NCBI RefSeq assembly: GCF_010731575.1
Contig: NZ_AP022617.1
Location: 3,534,001 to 3,598,000 of the forward strand
Origin: Mycolicibacterium monacense
GTDB lineage: Bacteria > Actinomycetota > Actinomycetes > Mycobacteriales > Mycobacteriaceae
DNA length: 64,000 nucleotides
Reading direction: 5' to 3'
Part shown: positions 1 through 8,872 of the stretch, in pieces
How positions within the stretch are numbered: position 1 is the first letter of the stretch
Layout of the letters: each line of letters begins with the position of its first letter
Program-made: the position numbers and the translations under genes
The notes under the pieces: model-generated
The model's database searches: none
The model's input: the letters and a program-made list of their open reading frames with translations, nothing else
What the model was told of the DNA's origin: nothing

Positions 1-2010
1 ACCCGGGGTGTCCGCGGGAAGCGCATCGGCCAGCATCGACGCACGCTCCCAGCTCACCAGCGCCGCACGGATGTCCCGCTGCTGAGACCACGCGGCGGCA
101 CGCATGTGCCACTCGTACGCGGCCCGCGAATCACCCGCGGCCTCCAGGTGTTCGGCGATCAGCGCGGCGTTCTCGTCGATCGACGGTTCCTGGCGGGAGA
201 TCGCGTCAGCCAGCCGCCGGTGCAGCGCCACCCGATCGGACCGGAGTTGGGATTCGTATGCGACGGTGCGGATCAGCGGATGACGGAAGGCGTACTCCGC
301 GTGCCCCGTGAACTTCACCTGATCGATCAGTTCGGCGAGCAGCAGACCGTCGACCACGGGTGCCACGCCCATCGAGGCCAGCAGGTCGGTGTCGAAGCGC
401 ATTCCGATGACCGATGCCGCACACAGTGTGTTCTTGGCGGGTGACTCCAACCGATCGATGCGGGCGGCGATCGTCGCCTGCAGCGTCGCGGGCACGCTGA
501 TCTCGGCGACGTCCACGCGGCAGACGTACTCGCCACGCCGCCCATGGAGGAGGCCTCGCTCAGCGAGGTCGCGCACGATCTCCTCGGCGAAGAACGGGTT
601 GCCGGCGGCACGCTGCGCGACCGTCACCGCCAGGTCCACCACAGACGGATCGGCGCCCAGCAGTGCACGGGCCAGCGTGGCGGACTCGGGTTCGCTCAGC
701 GGCGCGAGGGTCAGAGTCTGCGCACCCGGAACCCGGCTGAGCGCACCGTGAAAATCCGGTCGGTGGGTGATCAGCACCATTGCATGCGTCTGAGGGATCA
801 CCGTCACGAAGTCGGCGGCCATCGCATCGCTGACCTCGTCGATCCAGTGCGCATCCTCGACGATGTAGAGGGCGGGCGAGCCGCGGGACACGGCGGCGGC
901 CTTGACCATCCGCGACAATCGCCGGCGTCGCGCGTCGGGATCGATGTCCGGTAGCGCGGCGTCCGGGTCGCGGATCTCCAGAAGGTCTTCGAACAGCAGC
1001 AGATCCTGCTCGTCGGCGTCGTCGAATCGCGCCCGCAGTCGCGCTCGGACCAGTTCGTCCGGCAGGCCGGGAAGGCCGGCGATCGTGCGCAGGAGCTGAC
1101 CCACGACGTGGAACGGGACGTCGCTGGTGTGCGATTCGCAGAACGACCAGAACACGTCGACGCCGCGGGTTGCCGCCGCCGAGGCGATCTCGCGCGCCAT
1201 CCTGCTCTTGCCGATCCCGGGCGGCCCCACCAGTGCGACCACTGTTCCGGCGCCGTCGATCGACCGTTCGAGTATCCCTTCGGCGGCGGCCATCTCCCAG
1301 CGCCGGCCGACAAGTCGCGGCTCGCCGCGTCCGGCCACGGCATGGGGTGCCGCCATGCCCATCAGGCGCCGTGCGGCGACCGCCCGGTCACAGCCCTTCA
1401 CCGAAACCTTCTCCGGCGCGCCGAGCACCGCGACATGCTCGACCAGACGCGCCGTCGAATCGCTGAGCAACACGCCCCCGGGCGCCGCCACCGACTCCAT
1501 CCGTTGCGCCCAGCCCACGTGCTCCCCGACCGCGGTGTAACCCAGCGCCGGCGATGCGATGTCACCGACGATCACCTGCCCTGAGTTCAGGCCGATCCGC
1601 AACTGGAGGGCGGCACCGTCGAGGCGTTCCACGGTGGTCGCGAGCTGCGCCGCCTGCTGCTGGATGCCCAGCGCCGCCAGACACGCCCGGATCGCGTGAT
1701 CCTCGAGGGCGATCGGCGCACCGAAGACCGCCATGATTCCGTCCCCGGTGAACTTGTCGACCGTCCCGCCGTACCGCTGCACCACCGCCGAGGACCGGTT
1801 GACCAGATCGGCCATGATCTCGCGCAACCGCTCGGCGCCGACCGCCGCGGCGACGTCCATCGAGCGGACGACATCGGCGAACAGAACCGTGACCTGCTTG
1901 TATTCGGCATGCGCCGCGGGCTGACCCACGGGTGCACCGCATCCGTGGCAGAACCGGGCGCCATCCAGGTATTCGGTGCCGCAGGTACGGCACGCCGTAG
2001 AGGCCGTCAT
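1..2010 (-). CDS. Zinc-ribbon / class III cyclase-homology / AAA ATPase regulator (C-terminus outside window)
   Basis: The reading frame is open from an ATG at 2010 to the window edge (670 codons), so the C-terminus is missing. In order it shows a zinc ribbon (C7, C10, C21, C24), a class III adenylate/guanylate cyclase homology domain (about 38-200, putative metal aspartates D46 and D90), and an ATPase module with Walker A GPPGIGKS (262-269) and a Walker B-like IVEDAHW. A helical repeat region follows. The cyclase domain looks impaired: the position usually held by the transition-state Asn is Gly166, and the substrate Asp before YT is also Gly. It is a close paralogue of the gene at 5270-8437. 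The family is thought to act as cytoplasmic signal-responsive regulators; whether this one makes cAMP is doubtful. Confidence 0.85.
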   Translation of the reverse strand, partial: MTASTACRTCGTEYLDGARFCHGCGAPVGQPAAHAEYKQVTVLFADVVRSMDVAAAVGAERLREIMADLVNRSSAVVQRYGGTVDKFTGDGIMAVFGAPIALEDHAIRACLAALGIQQQAAQLATTVERLDGAALQLRIGLNSGQVIVGDIASPALGYTAVGEHVGWAQRMESVAAPGGVLLSDSTARLVEHVAVLGAPEKVSVKGCDRAVAARRLMGMAAPHAVAGRGEPRLVGRRWEMAAAEGILERSIDGAGTVVALVGPPGIGKSRMAREIASAAATRGVDVFWSFCESHTSDVPFHVVGQLLRTIAGLPGLPDELVRARLRARFDDADEQDLLLFEDLLEIRDPDAALPDIDPDARRRRLSRMVKAAAVSRGSPALYIVEDAHWIDEVSDAMAADFVTVIPQTHAMVLITHRPDFHGALSRVPGAQTLTLAPLSEPESATLARALLGADPSVVDLAVTVAQRAAGNPFFAEEIVRDLAERGLLHGRRGEYVCRVDVAEISVPATLQATIAARIDRLESPAKNTLCAASVIGMRFDTDLLASMGVAPVVDGLLLAELIDQVKFTGHAEYAFRHPLIRTVAYESQLRSDRVALHRRLADAISRQEPSIDENAALIAEHLEAAGDSRAAYEWHMRAAAWSQQRDIRAALVSWERASMLADALPADTPG

Positions 2011-2129
2011 CCGACCCTCCGCACGTCGGCCCGGATTTCTCCGGGCGCACCCAGAATAGGCCGCAGAACGTGGCAGCATGCCGGTTATCGAGCCCCCGCC
2101 GGCGAGGGCCGGGGTCTCAGTCTGCGCGG

Positions 2130-2145
2130 TTGCGAACGTTCGCAA
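2130..2145. promoter_or_regulatory. 16-bp perfect palindrome upstream of the cyclase/ATPase gene
   Basis: TTGCGAACGTTCGCAA is a perfect dyad about 120 bp upstream of the start at 2010, inside the only intergenic gap of this gene group. It resembles an operator for a dimeric repressor. It lacks the 4-base spacer of the mycobacterial LexA box, so I do not call it an SOS box. Confidence 0.35.
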
Positions 2146-2189
2146 ACACTTTCGGCTTTGCGACGTCGCTCCCCCACCGATCGAAGCGT

Positions 2190-5100
2190 CTAGTGGGCCT
2201 CGCGATCATCTACACCGCAACGCGTTTCGAACAAGCAGGCACCCTGACGCCGCGCCAGGGTGCGCGCGGCTTCGAGATCGGCCCGGCGGGCATCCGGGGT
2301 GATCTGGGTACGGGCGCGAAGCCGCAACAACTCGGCGTCATAAAAGTGCATCCCGTTGTCCCGTGCCAGTTCCAGGCCCGCCTGCAGGCGTTCGCGGGCC
2401 GACTCCGGTTCGCCCGCCGCGATCAGCAACCGTCCGATGATGGCGTCGAAGATCGTGGTGTACATGTACACCCCGAGCGAGCGCAGGTTGTCGAGGTGGG
2501 TGGTGAGCGCGGCGCTCTGCGAGACGAGCACGCTGCGGTCGCAGCGGTCGTCGGCCAGGGCCGCCAACGCGGCGACGGCGCTCAGCCACGTGGCTCCGAC
2601 CCGCAACCACATGTCGAGGCCGTACCGCTCGGCGTGATCGATGGTCGCCGCGGCCACGTCCGCAGCGTGATCGAGCCGGCCGGATTCGACGCACAGCCAG
2701 GCGGTCATGGAGCGCGTGTACGCGTGCAGGTACGGAGTTCCGGGGAAGCCGAGGCCTGAGCCCAGCCGTGCCGCCTGCGCCAGTTCGTCCTCGGCCCGCT
2801 CCATGTCGCCTCGCAGCAACGCGACGAGAGCCAGGTACAGCCGCACCAGCGCCTTCGACTCGGCGACGACACGTCCGTACTCCTCGTCGATCCGACCTTG
2901 AGTCGCGAGTTCGTCACCCGCGCCGTGCAAGTGGTGGTACGCGGCATCGCAGTCACCGCGGAGCAACGCCACGGTCCCGGACAGGACCTCGATCACCGGG
3001 TGGGCGCACTGCCGTTCCCCGAAGTGGTTGCGCAGCACCGCGATCACGTTGTCCGCCCGGCGCAGGTCGGCCCGGATCAGGTGGTAGTTGGCGACGGCGG
3101 TCAGCGTCTCGAACAGCTCGTCGTTGCGCAGGTGGGCGTGGCCGAGTTGCAGGCACCGCTCGAAGTCGGCGGCGGCCTCCGGGCTCTGGTAGCCGTCCGC
3201 GGCGAAGCCGAGAGAGCCGCGCTCCAGGCGCAGCGCCGCCTCGAGACGATCCCGTTCGGCATCCGCAGGAGCGTTCTCGAGCTGCGCGAGCGCGCGGGTC
3301 AAGTGGGCACGGGCCTCGGCCAGGGCGCCGCGCCGCCGCGCATCGGTCGACGCCTGCTGATAGGCCGCCGCGGCGTCGAGAAGGCGCGCAGCGTGTGCGT
3401 AGTGTTGCGCGACCAGACCCCACTCGGGTTCACCGGATCGGACCAGGACGTCGGCGACCTTGCCGTGCAGGCCCCGCCGCACGCTCGGCGGTGCCAGTTC
3501 GGCGGCGACCTCGCGCAGCAGTTCGTGCCGGAACCTCCAACCACCTGACCAGGATTCGAGGACCCCCGCATCTTCGAGTTCACCGATGACACGGTCGAGT
3601 TCGTGGGAAGGAACGCCGACGACCGAACGCAGCAAGTCGCGGTCGAACTGGCGGCCGATCACGGCGGCCGCCTCGACCACCGGCACCACCTCCGGGCTGG
3701 CGTGTAGCCGAGCGAGCAGGGGCTCGTAGAGAGTCTCCGGCACACCGGCCTGGCTGCGACCGTTGACGACCTGTTCGATGTAGAACGGCACACCGTCGCA
3801 TCGCGCGGCCACCTCCGCCCGCTGGTCGGCGGACAGACCCGGATCGAGCGCCTCGATGAGCACGTCGGCCTGCGCATCGGTCAGCGGCGGGAGTTCGACC
3901 ACCTCGACCGTCGACCCGGACGGCACCCATCCGCCCGGCCGCCCGGTCATCACCACCAGCACCCGGCCTGCCGCCGAATCGAGGAGCGCGCCGAGCACCG
4001 CGCGAGTCGAGGGATCGAACCAGTGCACGTCCTCCGCCACCACCACTCCGGCACCGCCGAGACACGCCCGCAGATATCTCGTCACCTCCTGCGTGACCAG
4101 CCCGTAGAGTTCGTCGCCCGCGGCGGCCGCCGGCTCATATCCGGCCCGCGGTTCGATGCCGAGCACCGGCGCCAGCAGCGGCACGGCGAGGCGCGGTTCC
4201 AGACCGCAGGCGTGGCACACCGCGTCCAACCGCCGCAGCCGTTCGGGCTCGCCGGTCTCGCGGACGATGCCGCACCGACACTCCAGCAACGCCCGCACCG
4301 GGTACAGACCGGTGTCGGTCTGCAAGGGCGATCCGATCAGTTCGAGCACGACCGAGCCGGAATCCGCCGCCACGTCGGCGGCTGCGGCGGCGAGGCGTGA
4401 CTTCCCGATGCCGGGCTCGCCCATGAAGATCACGCCGGGGGTGGTCAGGGTTCCCGCCCGTGCCTGCGCCCACGAGGCGCGTAACCGAGCCAGTTCCTCG
4501 TCACGGCCCACCAGTGGAGGTCGACCCGCACCAGACGCCGAGCGGGATTCGGCCACCACCCGGTGGTGGACGATCGGTTCCGCGACGCCCTTGACCCATG
4601 CCGCGGGGATGGGCTCCAACTCGAAGTCGGCGGCGATCAACGTCGCCACGGCGTCAGAGACCACCAGCGCGCCCGGGGGCGCGAGACCCGAGACGCGGGC
4701 CGCGAGATTGGCCGCCAGCCCGTAGACGTCGTCCTGCGTGGTGTCGAGGTAGACGGGTCCGCGGTGCACCCCGACCCGGACCTGGATCTGGACCCCGAAG
4801 CGGCGCTGCGCCTGCTCGCTCAGCCTGGCGACGTCTCGGACGACCTCCAACCCGGCCTGCACCGCGCGGCGCGCATCGTCCTCGTGCGCAATCGGGTGGC
4901 CGAACACCGCAAGGAGTCCGTCACCGGCTGTCGAGCCGATGTGACCCCCGTATCGATTCACCGCGGCCAGCACCTTCTCCCGGTAGCGGCCGACCAGCAG
5001 TCGATAGGTCTCGGGTTCCACCCGGGTCGACAACACCGTCGAATCGACCAGATCCGCGAAGAGCAGTGACAGTCGCCGGATCTCGCCCGGCTGATCCGGC

Positions 5101-5273
5101 ACGGCCAACAGGTCTTCGGCCTCGGCGTTCGTGCCGTCGGCCGCGAGCACCTTCGCCGCCAAGACCGTCGCGGTGGCCCGGTCCCCGCGGTTGATGGCCG
5201 CGACCGCGCGGTCGAGCATCTCGTCGATCGACGCGCCGTGGGTCTGGTCGTCGGACCCGCCGTCGATCGTCAC
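2190..5273 (-). CDS. Class III cyclase-homology / AAA ATPase / TPR-like regulator
   Basis: A protein of 1027 residues. A short N-terminal helical region is followed by a class III cyclase homology domain (LSLLFADLVDST with the first metal Asp, then STAGDGLLAVF with the second), then an ATPase domain with Walker A GEPGIGKS and Walker B VVVAEDVHWFD, and a long C-terminal alpha-helical region resembling TPR repeats. The transition-state Asn and Arg are present (ANLAARV), but the adenine-recognising Lys is replaced by Ser, so substrate preference is uncertain. The GTG start at 5273 is chosen because it overlaps the stop of the upstream gene as GTGA, indicating co-transcription and translational coupling; the frame continues upstream only within that gene. 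Similar multidomain proteins are numerous in mycobacteria and mostly uncharacterised. Confidence 0.85.
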   Translation of the reverse strand: MTIDGGSDDQTHGASIDEMLDRAVAAINRGDRATATVLAAKVLAADGTNAEAEDLLAVPDQPGEIRRLSLLFADLVDSTVLSTRVEPETYRLLVGRYREKVLAAVNRYGGHIGSTAGDGLLAVFGHPIAHEDDARRAVQAGLEVVRDVARLSEQAQRRFGVQIQVRVGVHRGPVYLDTTQDDVYGLAANLAARVSGLAPPGALVVSDAVATLIAADFELEPIPAAWVKGVAEPIVHHRVVAESRSASGAGRPPLVGRDEELARLRASWAQARAGTLTTPGVIFMGEPGIGKSRLAAAAADVAADSGSVVLELIGSPLQTDTGLYPVRALLECRCGIVRETGEPERLRRLDAVCHACGLEPRLAVPLLAPVLGIEPRAGYEPAAAAGDELYGLVTQEVTRYLRACLGGAGVVVAEDVHWFDPSTRAVLGALLDSAAGRVLVVMTGRPGGWVPSGSTVEVVELPPLTDAQADVLIEALDPGLSADQRAEVAARCDGVPFYIEQVVNGRSQAGVPETLYEPLLARLHASPEVVPVVEAAAVIGRQFDRDLLRSVVGVPSHELDRVIGELEDAGVLESWSGGWRFRHELLREVAAELAPPSVRRGLHGKVADVLVRSGEPEWGLVAQHYAHAARLLDAAAAYQQASTDARRRGALAEARAHLTRALAQLENAPADAERDRLEAALRLERGSLGFAADGYQSPEAAADFERCLQLGHAHLRNDELFETLTAVANYHLIRADLRRADNVIAVLRNHFGERQCAHPVIEVLSGTVALLRGDCDAAYHHLHGAGDELATQGRIDEEYGRVVAESKALVRLYLALVALLRGDMERAEDELAQAARLGSGLGFPGTPYLHAYTRSMTAWLCVESGRLDHAADVAAATIDHAERYGLDMWLRVGATWLSAVAALAALADDRCDRSVLVSQSAALTTHLDNLRSLGVYMYTTIFDAIIGRLLIAAGEPESARERLQAGLELARDNGMHFYDAELLRLRARTQITPDARRADLEAARTLARRQGACLFETRCGVDDREAH

Positions 5274-8200
5274 GGCATCGCCTCGGCCAACGCCAGCTGC
5301 CCTTCGAAGCCGAGAACCCGCGCCCTGACCAGGTAGCAGTCGCGCCACCGCCGATAAGACGCCGCGTCACCGCAAGCGCGGGCCAGGAGAGCATTCAGCC
5401 GAAGCAGGGCCAATTCGTCGAGAACCAGCCGCCGATCGGTCGAGAACAGTTCGAGCCGGGAGATCGCCTCCCTGGCCTCTTCGAGATCCTGATCCCCGCC
5501 ACGCGCGATCAGGGCCTCCACCAGAGCGACCGTCGCCAGCGCACACCACACCGATCCGCCCGAGTCATAGAGGCTTTCGAGGAGATCCCGCGACAGTTCG
5601 ACTGCACCGTCGAAATCCCAGGCACCGACCCGCTCTCTTGCGATCGGTATATCGGTGATAGGCAGGGACAGCGACGAGAACCGGTTTCGCAAACCCCTCT
5701 CGCGAACCTTCGCCAGCATCTCGAAGCCGGCTTCGCGCTCAACGCCGCTCAGCTGGATCAGCACCACGCTGCGAACGGCCTCGGCGCCGAACAGTGTCAC
5801 GTCATCGCCGGACTGCTCGGCTCTGGCCAGGATGTCCGCGGTGTCGCGGAGGATCGTGGCGTCGGGCAGTAACGCACCGTACAGAACGGCGAGAACGTAC
5901 GCGTAGTAGGCCACCGCCTCCTGCGTCAACGGATCGAACGCGCGTGCCGAATCCATGGCGGTGCTCAGGTCCTCTTTCCAGCCGCCCAGTCCCAGACACA
6001 TCCGCGCCTCGCCGCGCATGGCGAGCGCGAGCGTCGCAGGGGATCCCATGAAGCGGTCGCCCCGGCGCGGGTCGTCGTCGGCGAGGTCGAGTACTCGCTG
6101 CGCCAGTTGGAGGACCTGTTCCATCTCACCGACTTCGTGCTTGACGGTCGCGACCCCCGGCAGCATCGCGATCGTCAACGTGCGATCACCGATCGAGTCG
6201 AGGAGATCGGCCAACTCGTCGGCCAGGCGGCAGGCCTCGCGTCGTCGGGCGTCGAACAGATGCACGGTGGCCAGTCCGTTCATGCCGATCGCCAGCGAAC
6301 GGGTGTCGCGTGCTGCCACACACAGTTCGCGCAGTTCGTCGAATCCGGTCTCGGCGCCGCCACCGCCGACTCGAAACGCCGTGCCGCACAGGAACGCTCG
6401 GGGCGTGATGCGCATCGACAGCCGGCCCTCGACGCTGTCGGGCAGGCGGTCGGCCACCTGCCGCGCTCGCCGCCAGCTGTTGCGGGCACCGGTGATGTCG
6501 CGCTTGGCCAGCCAGTCGCCGGCTTGCATGTGCCAGGTATAGGCGGCGAGGAAGTCTCCGGCGGCCTCGCGATGCTCTGCGATGAGCGCCGCGTGCTCGT
6601 CCGCGGCGGCGGGGTCACGCGATTCGATGACTTCCGCGATGCGTCGATGCAGTTGCACGCGAACGGATCGCAGTTGGGATTCGTATGCCACGGCGCGGAT
6701 CAACGGATGACGGAACGCGACTTCCGCGGGCCGACCGAATCTCACCTGGTCGACGAGTTCGGCTTCGATGAGCGGGTCGACGTCTGCGCCGTCGACGACA
6801 CGTGTCAACAGCTCGGCGTCGAACCGGGATCCGATCACGGCCGCGGCGTTGAGAGTGCTCTTGGCCGTTGAGCTCAGCCGGTCGATCCGGGCACCGATCG
6901 TGGCATAGAGGGTGGCGGGCACATCGATGTCATCTGCCACTCCGCCGCGCAGAGAATAGGCGCCGCCGGCGCCCTCCAACACGCCACGCTCGGTCAGATC
7001 TCGCACGATCTCCTCGATGAAGAAGGGATTCCCCGCCGCACGGATGGACACCTTCGACGCCAGGTCCGTCAGGGACGGATCCTCGCCGAGCAGTCCGGTG
7101 GCGAGCGTGGTGGCCTGCGCCTCGGTGAGTGGTCGCAACGCGATGGTCTGCGCGCCGGACACCCGGGTGAGTGCACCCCGGTACTCCGGTCGGAACGTGA
7201 TGAGGACCAAGGACGGCGTCTGCGGCATGACCGCAAGGAAGTCGCACAGCATCGACTCGCTGACAGCGTCGATCCAGTGCACGTCTTCGACGATGTAGAC
7301 CGCGGGCTGGGTCTGAGCGAGGGCGGATGCATTGATCATCGCTGTCAGGCGCCGGCGCCTGGCCTCGGGCGCGATATCGGGCAGAGGGGCCGAGGGATCG
7401 GCGATGCCGAGGAGGTCGTCGAGCAGCAGCAGATCGTCGTCGTCTCCTTCGGTGAACCGCTGGCGAACCCGCAGCCTGGCCGCGTCATCGCCATCGACGG
7501 CGTCGATGCCCATACCGCGGCGCAGGAGACGTGAGATCCCATAGAACGGGATGTCGCTCGCGTGCGATTCGCAACTGCTGGTGAAGACCGCAACATTCCG
7601 GCGGATCGCGATCGCAGCGAGTTCGCGGACGAGTCGGCTCTTGCCGATGCCCGCCGGTCCCACCACGTTCACCACGGATCCCGACCCGCCGATGGTCTCG
7701 TCGAGTATTGCGGTGAGGAAGGCGAGTTCACGGGTGCGCCCCACCAGCACGGGCTCGCCTCGGTCACGGACCCGGTGTCCCTCGATGGTCAGCAGGCGCC
7801 GCGCGACGACCGGGGCATCCGCGTCCTTCACGGTGAGGATCACGGGCGGGGCGAGTGTCACCGTGTCCTGCGCCAGCCGCGCGGTCGATTCGCTGAGCAG
7901 CACGCCGCCAGGGGGCGCGACCGATTCCAGTCGTTGGGCTATCCCGACCTGCTCACCGACCGTGGTGTAGCTGCGGGGTTGGGACCCGATCTCACCGGCG
8001 ATGACAGCACCGGAGTTCAGCCCGACGCGCAGTTGCAGAGTGACCCCGTCGTGATCCTCGACCTCTCGCGACAGAACCTGCGATTCCTGCTGAATGGCCG
8101 ATGCGGCCAGACATGCCCGGAACGCGTGGTCCTCGAGAGCCAATGGCGCCCCGAACACCGCCATGATTCCGTCGCCGGTGAACTTGTCGACCGTGCCGCC

Positions 8201-8437
8201 GTAGCGGCGCACCACCGCGGACGAGCGCGAGAACAACTCCGCCATGATCTCCCGCAGCCGTTCCGGTCCGACCGCGGCGGCGATGGCCATGGACCGGACC
8301 ACATCGGCGAACAACACGGTCACCCACTTGTACTCGGCATGGGAGTCCGAGTTCACGAGCTCTGATCCGCAGCCGTGACAGAACCGCGCGGCGTCGAGGA
8401 GTTCGGTACCGCACGTCCGGCACGCTCTCACCGTCAT
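5270..8437 (-). CDS. Zinc-ribbon / class III cyclase-homology / AAA ATPase / TPR-like regulator
   Basis: A protein of 1055 residues, with the start set at ATG 8437 where the zinc ribbon begins (CRTCG and CHGCG); a longer open frame upstream runs into the divergent gene and is ignored. The cyclase domain keeps both metal aspartates (LFADVV and FTGDGIMAVF) and the Lys. It has Gly in place of the transition-state Asn (GEQVGIAQRLE) and Ser in place of the substrate Asp, so catalysis is doubtful. The ATPase has Walker A GPAGIGKS and Walker B YIVEDVHWID. A large helical region completes the protein. It is the first gene of a pair with 2190-5273 (GTGA overlap) and a paralogue of the gene at 1-2010. 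Confidence 0.87.
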   Translation of the reverse strand: MTVRACRTCGTELLDAARFCHGCGSELVNSDSHAEYKWVTVLFADVVRSMAIAAAVGPERLREIMAELFSRSSAVVRRYGGTVDKFTGDGIMAVFGAPLALEDHAFRACLAASAIQQESQVLSREVEDHDGVTLQLRVGLNSGAVIAGEIGSQPRSYTTVGEQVGIAQRLESVAPPGGVLLSESTARLAQDTVTLAPPVILTVKDADAPVVARRLLTIEGHRVRDRGEPVLVGRTRELAFLTAILDETIGGSGSVVNVVGPAGIGKSRLVRELAAIAIRRNVAVFTSSCESHASDIPFYGISRLLRRGMGIDAVDGDDAARLRVRQRFTEGDDDDLLLLDDLLGIADPSAPLPDIAPEARRRRLTAMINASALAQTQPAVYIVEDVHWIDAVSESMLCDFLAVMPQTPSLVLITFRPEYRGALTRVSGAQTIALRPLTEAQATTLATGLLGEDPSLTDLASKVSIRAAGNPFFIEEIVRDLTERGVLEGAGGAYSLRGGVADDIDVPATLYATIGARIDRLSSTAKSTLNAAAVIGSRFDAELLTRVVDGADVDPLIEAELVDQVRFGRPAEVAFRHPLIRAVAYESQLRSVRVQLHRRIAEVIESRDPAAADEHAALIAEHREAAGDFLAAYTWHMQAGDWLAKRDITGARNSWRRARQVADRLPDSVEGRLSMRITPRAFLCGTAFRVGGGGAETGFDELRELCVAARDTRSLAIGMNGLATVHLFDARRREACRLADELADLLDSIGDRTLTIAMLPGVATVKHEVGEMEQVLQLAQRVLDLADDDPRRGDRFMGSPATLALAMRGEARMCLGLGGWKEDLSTAMDSARAFDPLTQEAVAYYAYVLAVLYGALLPDATILRDTADILARAEQSGDDVTLFGAEAVRSVVLIQLSGVEREAGFEMLAKVRERGLRNRFSSLSLPITDIPIARERVGAWDFDGAVELSRDLLESLYDSGGSVWCALATVALVEALIARGGDQDLEEAREAISRLELFSTDRRLVLDELALLRLNALLARACGDAASYRRWRDCYLVRARVLGFEGQLALAEAMP

Positions 8438-8550
8438 CACCCGGCTCCCGCCGCTGTCGACCAATTCCCACGATAGGAACGCCGACGTGCGCTCGAAGCG
8501 GTTTGGCGAGTTTCGGAACGCACCGCCGGCCTGCACCGTCCAACCCACTG

Positions 8551-8862
8551 ATGCTCGACGAACTGGCCCGCACCTGTGACGACGTCCTGGCACGGGCGCG
8601 GTCGCGGGCCGATGCCCTGTCGGAGGCCGGTGAGGCACTGGCGGCGGTGTGCGGCGAGGCCCGCTCACCGGACGGCGACGTCCGCGCCACGGTCGACGGC
8701 GGCGGCCGGCTGGTGGCGCTGGCGCTCGACGAAAGGGCGTCCGGATTACCGGTCGAGCGCCTCGCGGCACTGATCGTCGAGACCGTACAGGCGGCGGTCC
8801 GCGAGGTGTCCGCACAGCGGCTCGCGGTGCTCGGCGACTTGGTCGCAGACCTCGGTCGTTAG
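8551..8862 (+). CDS. YbaB/EbfC-like small protein
   Basis: A protein of 103 residues. The N-terminal half is a charged amphipathic helix, followed by a short beta region (ATVDGGGRLVALALDERA) and a final helix, the layout of YbaB/EbfC nucleoid-associated proteins. Mycobacteria carry many divergent members of this family, often near secretion genes. The start at ATG 8551 is chosen because the upstream extension has no domain. The gene ends 10 bp before satS and probably shares its transcript. Its role is not known; DNA binding is a family expectation only. Confidence 0.7.
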   Translation: MLDELARTCDDVLARARSRADALSEAGEALAAVCGEARSPDGDVRATVDGGGRLVALALDERASGLPVERLAALIVETVQAAVREVSAQRLAVLGDLVADLGR

Positions 8863-8872
8863 GCTGTGCCGC

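Noticed and set aside
2130..2145. SOS box reading of the palindrome
   Set aside because: The mycobacterial LexA site needs TCGAAC-N4-GTTCGA; this dyad has no spacer and a different flank.
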